Shown in pieces: positions 58,053 to 64,000 of a stretch of 64,000 nt of DNA. Origin of the DNA: Bradyrhizobium sp. CCBAU 53421. GTDB taxonomy: Bacteria; Pseudomonadota; Alphaproteobacteria; Rhizobiales; Xanthobacteraceae. Where the stretch lies: the NCBI RefSeq assembly GCF_015291625.1, contig NZ_CP030047.1, positions 6,882,001-6,946,000 of the forward strand, in the 5' to 3' direction. Each line of letters opens with the position of its first letter. The stretch's first letter is position 1. Made by a program: the position numbers and the translations under genes. Under the pieces are notes generated by a model. The model saw nothing but the letters and a program-made list of their open reading frames with translations. It had not been told where the DNA came from and did no database searches.

Positions 58053-58991
58053 TCAGCCGATCTCGAATGCGTCCGCGGCGAGATATTTTAGATTGGCGTG
58101 CCAGTGTTCGGCGATCGCGAGCCGGGTCGGCACCCAGACGTGGTCGTGCTTCTGGATGTAGTCGAGGAAGCGCATCAGCGCGGCGGCGCGGCCGGGGCGG
58201 CCGACGACGCGGCAATGCAGGCCGACCGACATCATCTTCGGTCGCGTCGCGCCCTCGGCATAGAGCACGTCAAAACTGTCCTTCAGATAGGTGTAGAACT
58301 CGTCGCCGCCGCCAAAGCCCTGCGGGTTGATCAAGCGCATGTCGTTGGCATCGAGCGTGTAAGGGATCACGAGATGCGGCTCGGTGCCGGCGGCCTTGAT
58401 CCAGTACGGCAGATCGTCGGCATAGGAATCGCAGAGATAGCGCAGCTCGCCCGCCTCCATCAGAAGCCGCAGCGTATTGATCGAGGAGCGTCCGGTGTAC
58501 CAGCCGAGCGGCCGCGCGCCGGTCGCTTCGGTATGCACGGCGATAGCGCGGGTGATCTCCGCGCGCTCCTCGTCCTCCGACATGTCCTTGTGCTCGATCC
58601 AGCGCAGGCTGTGGCTTGCGATGTCCCAGCCTGCTTCCTGCATCGCTGCCACGACGTCCGGATTGCGCTTCAGCGCCATCGCGACGCCGAACACCGTCGT
58701 CGGCAGCTTGCGCTCGGTGAACATCCGCCACAGCCGCCAGAAGCCGGCGCGCGAGCCGTATTCGAACATCGTCTCGATATTGGCGTGACGCTGCCCGACC
58801 CAGGGCTGTGCACCCAGCACGTCGGACAGGAACGCTTCCGACGCGCGATCTCCGTGCAGGATGTTGTTCTCGCCGCCCTCCTCGAAATTGACCACGAACT
58901 GCACGGCGACGCGCGCAGCGTCGGGCCATTTCGGATCCGGCGGGTTGCGGCCGTAGCCGCGGAGATCGCGCGGATAGCGGGCCTCGGTCAC
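58053..58991 (-). CDS. puuE: Polysaccharide-deacetylase-fold allantoinase (PuuE-like)
   Basis: 312 residues. The N-terminus YPRDLRGYGRNPPDPKWPDAARVAVQFVVNFEEGGENNILHGDRASEAFL is the hallmark of PuuE, the metal-independent allantoinase of the chitin-deacetylase fold. Later RPLGWYTGRSSINTLRLL and MMSVGLHCRVVGRPGRAAALMRFL are also conserved. PuuE hydrolyses allantoin to allantoate; the amidohydrolase gene at 50827 encodes an allantoate-type enzyme. It is co-oriented with the DUF3830 gene, whose stop lies one base before the puuE start codon. Related enzymes acting on other cyclic amides cannot be excluded. Confidence 0.85.
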   Translation of the reverse strand: MTEARYPRDLRGYGRNPPDPKWPDAARVAVQFVVNFEEGGENNILHGDRASEAFLSDVLGAQPWVGQRHANIETMFEYGSRAGFWRLWRMFTERKLPTTVFGVAMALKRNPDVVAAMQEAGWDIASHSLRWIEHKDMSEDEERAEITRAIAVHTEATGARPLGWYTGRSSINTLRLLMEAGELRYLCDSYADDLPYWIKAAGTEPHLVIPYTLDANDMRLINPQGFGGGDEFYTYLKDSFDVLYAEGATRPKMMSVGLHCRVVGRPGRAAALMRFLDYIQKHDHVWVPTRLAIAEHWHANLKYLAADAFEIG

Positions 58992-58992
58992 A

Positions 58993-59406
58993 TCAGATTT
59001 CCTCGAAGCGGACGTTCTGCGCGCCCTTCCACAACACGGTCTTGCCGAAGGCGGTGAGGTTTTCCAGCCCCGAGGTCAGCGTGATGAAATGATTGCCGGC
59101 GAGCTGGCCCATCTTGCTGGCAAAATGCACGCCGCCATAGGCGAGCAGGATCTCGGTCTCGCTGATGCCGCCCGGATAGAGGATGATCTGGCCCGGCGCC
59201 GGATAGCTGGTGTGGTTCTCGTAGGAGACGCCGAAGTCGAGATCGCCGAGCGGCATCCAGACGCCCTCGCCGCTCCAGCGCACATGGATCGCCTGGCTCT
59301 CGAACGGCATCGCCTCGCGGAAGGCGGCGACCGTCTTCGGCGCGAGCTGCTCCTCGAAACGGGCGTCAAAGGTGAACTCGCCGGCGCGGACAATCAGTTT
59401 GCTCAT
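58993..59406 (-). CDS. DUF3830 family protein (cyclophilin-like fold)
   Basis: 137 residues from the ATG at 59406. The sequence LIVRAGEFTFDARFEEQLAPKTVAAFREAMPFESQAIHVRWSGEGVWMPLGDLDFGVSYENHTSYPAPGQIILYPGGISETEILLAYGGVHFASKMGQLAGNHF is the DUF3830 pattern, a small cyclophilin-like barrel of unknown activity. It is often next to ureide and amide hydrolase genes, which supports an auxiliary role in this pathway (inference). Its stop is one base before the puuE start. A weak sigma-54-like sequence (59471-59486) lies upstream. Confidence 0.75.
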   Translation of the reverse strand: MSKLIVRAGEFTFDARFEEQLAPKTVAAFREAMPFESQAIHVRWSGEGVWMPLGDLDFGVSYENHTSYPAPGQIILYPGGISETEILLAYGGVHFASKMGQLAGNHFITLTSGLENLTAFGKTVLWKGAQNVRFEEI

Positions 59407-59605
59407 CGAACTCTCGTGGGTGGGCTGGACGGAATGATGCCCCAACCTTTGACGCCGGCCCGCGCCGGACGCAAGGCCGATTCCGGCTCCCGATGCCGGT
59501 TTTTTGCCGCAATGGCGCCTGCGGCAACGCAGATTTGAGCAGGGTTGCGTTGCACCTCGCCTCCCCGTTTGCGAACCTCTCCGCACTCGCAAAGGAGGAC
59601 GGCCG

Positions 59606-60340
59606 ATGACAACAGACAGTCTGCACGGACATGTGGCGCTGGTGACCGGCGGCTCGCGCGGCATTGGTGCTGCCATCGTCAAGATGCTGGCGGAAGCGGG
59701 CGCTGCCGTCGCCATCAACTACCGCGAACGGTCGGCTGAAGCGGAAACGCTGGCAAAGGGCATCGTCGCCGCCGGCGGACGGGCTGTCGCCTTTGCCGCC
59801 GATGTCTCGGAAGCGGCGGCTGTCACGGGGCTGGTCGAGCGCGCCAAATCCGAGCTCGGTCCGGTCGACATCCTCGTCAACAATGCGGGGATCGCGATCG
59901 TCAGGGGTGTCGATGACCTCACGGAGGAGGATTTCGACCGCACCATCACGGTCAATCTCAAATCGGCATTTCTCTGCACGCAGGCGGTGCTGCCGATGAT
60001 GCGCACCCGGAAATGGGGCCGCATCGTCAACATCTCTTCGGGTGCGGCGCGCGGCGCCGGCGCGATCGGCCCGCATTACAACGCGTCGAAGGCGGCGATG
60101 GAGGGCATGACCCGCGGCTATGCCGCGCGCCTCGTCAAGGAGGGCATCACGGTCAACGCCGTCGCGCCATCCCTGATCGAGACCGACATGATGAAGGGAC
60201 AGAGCGGCCTCGTCAGCCGGATCCCGATCGGCCGCTTCGGCACCGCCGAGGAGGTCGCGCAGGCCGTGATGCTGCTGGTCAACAATCCCTACATGACCGG
60301 CCAGACCATCGCGATGAGCGGCGGCATGGCGTTCAACTAG
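59606..60340 (+). CDS. SDR-family oxidoreductase, 3-oxoacyl-ACP reductase-like
   Basis: 244 residues from the ATG at 59606; AAAGGAGG at 59591-59598 fixes the start. Full classical SDR motifs: TGGSRGIG (14-21), NNAG (92-95), catalytic Ser145, Tyr158 and Lys162 (HYNASKAAM). It resembles FabG-type NAD(P)H-dependent ketoacyl or sugar reductases; the substrate is unknown. Unlike the SDR at 11869, its catalytic residues are intact. It is divergent from the DUF3830-puuE pair and followed by a composite repeat. Confidence 0.88.
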   Translation: MTTDSLHGHVALVTGGSRGIGAAIVKMLAEAGAAVAINYRERSAEAETLAKGIVAAGGRAVAFAADVSEAAAVTGLVERAKSELGPVDILVNNAGIAIVRGVDDLTEEDFDRTITVNLKSAFLCTQAVLPMMRTRKWGRIVNISSGAARGAGAIGPHYNASKAAMEGMTRGYAARLVKEGITVNAVAPSLIETDMMKGQSGLVSRIPIGRFGTAEEVAQAVMLLVNNPYMTGQTIAMSGGMAFN

Positions 60341-60437
60341 AGCGTTTTCGAGCGAAGTGGCTACCGGTTCGCGTGAAGAAAACGCGTCAGAACAGGAATC
60401 CAGAGTCCCGTTCCGATTCCATCGGAACGGGACTCTA
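60341..60437 (+). repeat. Composite repeat: palindromic element plus hairpin, copy 2
   Basis: AGCGTTTTCGAGCGAAGTGG with ACCGGTTCGCGTGAAGAAAA (palindromic module, 60341-60390) followed by a perfect 16-bp stem AGAGTCCCGTTCCGAT / ATCGGAACGGGACTCT (60402-60417 and 60421-60436). It mirrors the repeat at 12646-12742 in reverse order. The hairpin could terminate the SDR transcript. Confidence 0.7.
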
Positions 60438-60571
60438 GGGTTCCCGAGCAGCCTCGACGGCATCGAACGTTGGACCTGCGGCACATCACCGGCGCTGTCA
60501 TCAAACCATGGCAGGAACTGTGCTTGCCTGTAACAGTTGTCCGCTTGGCGAAACCGGATTTGGAGCTTGTC

Positions 60572-60772
60572 GTGATCGATCCGAAAACGCTTCTCGAACG
60601 CGCCGCGCAACTGGCTGATCAGGCCAAGGGCGAGGAAGATGCCGGCGTCCGCGAGCGGCTGCTACGCATGGCCGACCATTATCGCGATCTCGCCGCGCAC
60701 GAGGCCTGGGCGCACGAAAATCCGCCATCGGTGAGCGCGATCACCAGCGCACTCACCCCCCGCGCACATTGA
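60572..60772 (+). CDS. Small conserved-looking protein of unknown function
   Basis: 66 residues if the GTG at 60572 (GGAG six bases upstream) is the start; a longer frame from 60470 exists but its first part has unlike composition. The protein VIDPKTLLERAAQLADQAKGEEDAGVRERLLRMADHYRDLAAHEAWAHENPPSV is predicted to be helical and charged. It resembles short hypothetical proteins common in rhizobia. No function can be assigned. It stops shortly before a convergent aldose-epimerase-like gene. Confidence 0.55.
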   Translation: MIDPKTLLERAAQLADQAKGEEDAGVRERLLRMADHYRDLAAHEAWAHENPPSVSAITSALTPRAH

Positions 60773-60784
60773 TCTGATTTTCTA

Positions 60785-61675
60785 TCAGCTCACGCGAATA
60801 CGATAGCTCAGCGACTGACGTGCGCCCGGCGCGATGTGCATCAAGCCAGGCTTGTCGGCGAACTCGCCATCGAACTCCGCCGGGCTCGCATATCCGTGCC
60901 ACGGCTCGATGCAGAGGAACGGCGCGCCGCCGACCTTCGACCAGATGCCGAGTTCGCGGAAGCCGCGCCAGGAAATTTCGATCGCCGGGCCTTGCGTGGC
61001 TGCTGCCGGGCCTAGTGTCGCCGTGAAGAGGATCGATGTACTTGCGACCTGATCGAAGACCATCGCGTCGTCATCGAACAGCTCCTCCGACAGCGCAAGC
61101 GTTCTGCCCTTGGCCGGATTGGGTTCAGGCTGCCGCCGCATCAATCCACCCTTCAACCGCCGGATCGGCGCGGGTTCAGTCTTGTCGAAAGTCAGCGTGT
61201 AAGCCTCCTTCGGCAGCCCCGGCACCAGCGGCCAGTTGAAAGCGGGATGACCGCCGAGCGAAGCGGGCAGCATGTCGTCGCCGGTGTTGATGATGTCGAA
61301 GGCCACGTCGAGGTCGCCATCACCGACGGTGTAGGTAATCTCGAGCCTGAACGCGAAGGGGTAGCGCGCACGGGTTTCCGCATCGTCGGTGAGCGCGAGC
61401 TTGCACGATCGCGCGCCCTGCTCCAGCCAGTTGAAGCGACGATCCCGCGCAAAGCCGTGCTGCGTCATCGGATAGGTCTTGCCACGACAGCGCAGCGCGT
61501 CGTTCTTCAACCGGCCGACGATCGGGAACAGGATCGGCGCATGGCGCGGCCATTGCGGGCGGGCCTGCCACAGCAACTCGGCTCCTTCGGCATTCCTGAG
61601 CGATGACAGCTCCGCGCCCTGCGCCAATATGGTCGCGGTGATCCCATCACCGCGCAGCGTGTGACTGTCGCTCAT
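60785..61675 (-). CDS. Aldose 1-epimerase-family protein (YihR/galM-like)
   Basis: 296 residues from the ATG at 61675. Galactose-mutarotase-fold pattern: ATILAQGAELSSLRNAEGAELLWQARPQWPRHAPILFPIVGRLKNDALRCRGKTYPMTQHGFARDRRFNWLEQ, then SLGGHPAFNWPLVPG and APFLCIEPWHGYASPAEFDGEFADKPGLMHIAPGARQSLSYRI. The conserved His (QHGFARD and GGHPAF) and Glu (CIEPWHG) are the expected catalytic residues. It probably interconverts anomers of a hexose or hexose-6-phosphate. No sugar pathway genes are adjacent. Confidence 0.85.
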   Translation of the reverse strand: MSDSHTLRGDGITATILAQGAELSSLRNAEGAELLWQARPQWPRHAPILFPIVGRLKNDALRCRGKTYPMTQHGFARDRRFNWLEQGARSCKLALTDDAETRARYPFAFRLEITYTVGDGDLDVAFDIINTGDDMLPASLGGHPAFNWPLVPGLPKEAYTLTFDKTEPAPIRRLKGGLMRRQPEPNPAKGRTLALSEELFDDDAMVFDQVASTSILFTATLGPAAATQGPAIEISWRGFRELGIWSKVGGAPFLCIEPWHGYASPAEFDGEFADKPGLMHIAPGARQSLSYRIRVS

Positions 61676-61780
61676 GCCTCGCCTCGCCGGTTGCACCGTC
61701 CTTGACACGAGATGTTCGATGCCGGCGACGCCGTCAACCCCAAAGCGATGGGGCCGCCCACGCCGGCGGCCCCATCTTGG

Positions 61781-62548
61781 CTACCCGGTGATCTTCGAGA
61801 AATCAGGCTGGCGCCGCTCGGCGAAGGCGGCAAAGGCCTCGCGCGCTTCCGCGCTCATCAGCCGTTGCTGGAAGATTTCGCCCTCACGCGCCATCTGCGC
61901 GCTGATCCCAGCGGGATCGCGCATCAACGCCTTGGTGTGCTGGAGTGAGCCGAACGGCCGCTTCGCCAGCGCGTCCGCCGCCGCACGTGCCCTGGCTCGG
62001 AGGTCCGCGAGCGGCACCACGGCGTTGGCGAGGCCGATGGAAACCGCAGTCTCCGCCTCGACCGGTTCGCCGAGCGCGAACATCGCATAGGCCCGCGCGT
62101 AGCCGATGCGCTGCGGCAGCAGATAGGTCGACGCCGCCTCCGGCACCAGCGCAAGATTGACGAACGGCGTGATCAGCCGCGCGGTCGGTGCGAGGTAGAC
62201 GAGATCGCAATGCAGCAGCATGGTGGTGCCGATGCCGACCGCATTGCCCTGCACGGCGGCAACCAGCGGCCGCGTCGCCTTGGCGAGGCCGGCGAGGAAG
62301 CGCGACACGTGGCGCTCGCCCTGCACGCCGCGCGACACCGCCGCGAAATCGGCAAGGTCATTGCCTGCGGTAAAGCTGTCGCCGTCGCCCTGCAGCAGCA
62401 CGGCGCGGATCGCGGAATCGCCTTCCGCGCGTTCGAGCGCATCGGCCATCGCGCCATACATCGCGTTGGTGATCGCATTCTTCTTGTCCGGACGCGCCAT
62501 CGTCACGGTGAGAACGCCACCGTCCAGCGTCACGACCACTTCACTCAT
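61781..62548 (-). CDS. Enoyl-CoA hydratase/isomerase family protein
   Basis: 255 residues of the crotonase fold: VTMARPDKKNAITNAMYGAMADALERAEGD at the start, oxyanion-hole segments TAGNDLADF (about 59-67) and GNAVGIGTTMLLHCDLVYLAPTARLITPFVNLALVPEAAST. The glutamate in LVPEAAS is a candidate catalytic acid. It would hydrate or isomerise an acyl-CoA. The next gene upstream on the same strand encodes a MarR regulator, separated by a repeat-bearing 77-bp gap, so co-transcription is possible. Confidence 0.86.
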   Translation of the reverse strand: MSEVVVTLDGGVLTVTMARPDKKNAITNAMYGAMADALERAEGDSAIRAVLLQGDGDSFTAGNDLADFAAVSRGVQGERHVSRFLAGLAKATRPLVAAVQGNAVGIGTTMLLHCDLVYLAPTARLITPFVNLALVPEAASTYLLPQRIGYARAYAMFALGEPVEAETAVSIGLANAVVPLADLRARARAAADALAKRPFGSLQHTKALMRDPAGISAQMAREGEIFQQRLMSAEAREAFAAFAERRQPDFSKITG

Positions 62549-62577
62549 GTCTCACTCCTGTTGCTTTCATGTTGTTC

Positions 62578-62628
62578 GACGCGTTTTCTCGACGCGAATG
62601 GGTACCGGATTCGTTTGAAAATGCTCTA
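62578..62628. repeat. Palindromic repeat element, diverged copy
   Basis: GACGCGTTTTCTCGACGCGAATGGGTACCGGATTCGTTTGAAAATGCTCTAG family member, the third imperfect relation of the element at 12695 and 60341. It lies just downstream of the MarR gene. Confidence 0.45.
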
Positions 62629-63060
62629 GCCGTCCTTGTCCTTTGGAAACTTGTCTTGCAGGCTGGTCAGCCAGCGCGACACCACGTCGATCTCCGCTTC
62701 CGAAAATCCGTCCATCAGGCGATTGTTGATCACCCGGGTTCGCGTCGCGGCGCGCTTGCCGAGCTCCTGCCCCGCCGCGGTTAGATGCAGCCGCTGGCTG
62801 CGTCCGTCCTCGCCGTCGCGCCGGCGCCTGACGAGGCCCGCACGCTCCATCCGGTCGGCGAGACCGGACATCGCCGAGGGCACGATGTCGAGCGCCTGCG
62901 AGACGTCGCCGATCAGCGCGCCGTCATTGCGCCCGAGGAAGAACAGCACACCCGCCTGCGCCGACGACAGATCATGCGCAGCCGTCTCCTGATCGATGGC
63001 GCGCTGCAGTCGCCGATAGGCCACGGTCAGAAGAAAGATCAGCCGGTGTTCCGCTCTCAT
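62626..63060 (-). CDS. MarR-family transcriptional regulator
   Basis: 144 residues. The winged helix-turn-helix is AQAGVLFFLGRNDGALIGDVSQALDIVPSAMSGLADRMERAGLVRRRRDGEDGRSQRLHLTAAG (about 35-98). The flanking helices form the dimer. Two palindromes lie 14-53 bp before the start codon, fitting negative autoregulation. The MarR family senses phenolic or other aromatic ligands. Targets beyond its own gene may include the neighbouring enoyl-CoA hydratase; this is inference. Confidence 0.88.
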   Translation of the reverse strand: MRAEHRLIFLLTVAYRRLQRAIDQETAAHDLSSAQAGVLFFLGRNDGALIGDVSQALDIVPSAMSGLADRMERAGLVRRRRDGEDGRSQRLHLTAAGQELGKRAATRTRVINNRLMDGFSEAEIDVVSRWLTSLQDKFPKDKDG

Positions 63061-63071
63061 GCCTCCGTTAT

Positions 63072-63113
63072 ATATTTCGTACGCGAAATATCAAGGTATT
63101 TCGTGCACGAAAT
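63072..63113. promoter_or_regulatory. Tandem MarR-type operators
   Basis: Site 1 at 63074-63089 is ATTTCG-TACG-CGAAAT; site 2 at 63098-63113 is the perfect palindrome ATTTCGTGCACGAAAT. Centres are 24 bp apart. They lie just upstream of the marR start codon. Confidence 0.65.
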
Positions 63114-63323
63114 ATCTTGATATCTGGCGCGCGCAGACCGAGCCTCACGGACTGACCTGATTGAGCCCCGCGACCGCGTTGATTGCGACATTTTGAACGC
63201 GTCACTGGATCGCTGCACTGCGTTCAAGCAGAAAACCCTTGATCGACAACGGTCAAACGGGAAATCTTGCGCCCGGGAGCCCAAGTGTCGCGCTTGCGGA
63301 TCGGCCGGGGTCACGAGAGTGTC

Positions 63324-64000
63324 ATGACGTCAGCGGCAAGTTCGGACAGGGAGCGCGTTGTCCGCCCGAAGCGGCCGCGCCATCTCAGCGAAGCCATGCG
63401 TTGTGAGACCGCGTTTCGCCTGATCCTGTCCGAATGTCTCGAGGAAGTCGCGACCAACCACGAGGCGTTGAGCTCCGGCGATCCGGCCGCGCTCCACCAG
63501 ACCCGCATTGCACTGACGCGGCTGAAGGCGGCGGTCGCCTTCTACGGCCCGATGGTGGCGGACACCGAATGGACGCGACTGAAGTCCGAGTTGAAATGGC
63601 TGAGCGCTCATCTCGGCGCAACGCGCGACCTCGACGTCGCGATCGGGAACAGCAAGGGGCTGCCGGAAGAGCACATGCTCCAGACGGCGCGAACCGACGC
63701 GTTCGAAGCGCTCAAGGACGCCTTGCAAAGCGACCGTTACTGGCAATGGTTCGACGGCATGTGGGACTGGGTCGGTAGCGGCCCCTGGGCCGCGCGGCAG
63801 GACCGCCGCGCCGCGCAACGGCGCGCCGTACCGGTGTCGGTCTTTCACGCGCGCCGGCTGGCGCGGTGGCATGGCAAACTGTGCCAGAAGAGCCGCGGGC
63901 TGCAGGGCATGGGCAAGAACAAGCGCCACCGCGTCCGGCTCGCCAGCAAGCGGCTGCGCTACGCCATCGAGTTCTCGGAAGGCGGATTGCCGCCCGACGA
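63324..64000 (+). CDS. CHAD-domain protein, 3' end outside the window
   Basis: The frame opens with MTSAASSDRERVVRPKRPRH at the ATG 63324 and is still open at base 64000, so at least 225 residues. The conserved-histidine alpha-helical (CHAD) pattern is seen twice: LHQTRIALTRLKAAVAFYG and HRVRLASKRLRYAIEFSEG. CHAD domains are helical bundles rich in His and basic residues that bind polyphosphate. They occur in phosphate- and calcium-linked granule proteins. GAGAG lies upstream. The neighbours give no further clue. Confidence 0.85.
   Translation, partial: MTSAASSDRERVVRPKRPRHLSEAMRCETAFRLILSECLEEVATNHEALSSGDPAALHQTRIALTRLKAAVAFYGPMVADTEWTRLKSELKWLSAHLGATRDLDVAIGNSKGLPEEHMLQTARTDAFEALKDALQSDRYWQWFDGMWDWVGSGPWAARQDRRAAQRRAVPVSVFHARRLARWHGKLCQKSRGLQGMGKNKRHRVRLASKRLRYAIEFSEGGLPPD

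Noticed and set aside
1..64000. Search for tRNA genes, riboswitches, CRISPR arrays, transposase or phage integrase genes
   Set aside because: None could be recognised by eye; repeats present are short palindromes, not spacer arrays or insertion sequences.

Overview
This GC-rich, gene-dense window most resembles a chromosome segment of an alphaproteobacterium of the Bradyrhizobium/Nitrobacteraceae type. That is an inference from base composition, overlapping ATGA/GTGA operons, the wealth of ABC-uptake systems and the dispersed palindromic intergenic repeats. No tRNA, rRNA, CRISPR array or intact insertion sequence was seen.

Layout. 1-2.5 kb: end of an ECF sigma/anti-sigma pair and an MFS transporter. 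2.7-12.6 kb: an organosulfur uptake and desulfonation locus (ssuB, ssuC, ssuD, a DszC/SfnB-like flavoprotein, three substrate-binding proteins, a CmcJ-like oxygenase), followed by an SDR with degenerate catalytic residues. 12.8 kb: an HU gene. 13.5-18.6 kb: a complete peptide-type ABC importer. 18.6-21.2 kb: an archaeal-type (class V) fructose-1,6-bisphosphatase next to a phosphofructokinase carrying the pyrophosphate-type residues. 21.3-26.9 kb: an FAD amine oxidase-like gene, a VOC protein and a sugar-type ABC importer lacking its ATPase. 27-34 kb: an RND efflux operon plus NmrA, DUF2798 and TetR genes; two near-identical operator-like sequences suggest a single TetR regulon. 34-44.6 kb: accessory DNA with a LysR-controlled flavodoxin/DUF899/tautomerase/hydrolase operon, pobA, a cupin, an autotransporter and an AraC regulator; a relic at 34.1 kb is a collapsed copy of the autotransporter/AraC junction.

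44.6-59.4 kb holds the most interesting material, an apparent nitrogen-scavenging region for small amides and ureides. A BiuH-like cysteine hydrolase and a formamidase are transcribed divergently, each behind a sigma-54 type -24/-12 promoter, with a palindrome between them. A third sigma-54 promoter, 75 bp upstream of the first start codon, precedes an operon for a BMP-family ABC importer with a biuret hydrolase (biuH) gene embedded between permease and ATPase genes. A carbamoyl/allantoate-type amidohydrolase, a PuuE-type allantoinase and a DUF3830 protein flank this operon. A YeiH-type exporter with its LysR gene and a PAS histidine kinase lie between the two sigma-54 loci.

59.4-64 kb: SDR, aldose-epimerase-like, enoyl-CoA hydratase and MarR genes (the last with tandem palindromic operators), and a CHAD-domain gene cut by the window edge.

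Functions are assigned by recognising family motifs in the translations. Start codons were chosen from ribosome-binding sites and overlaps. Promoters and operators are pattern matches made by eye, without database searches.
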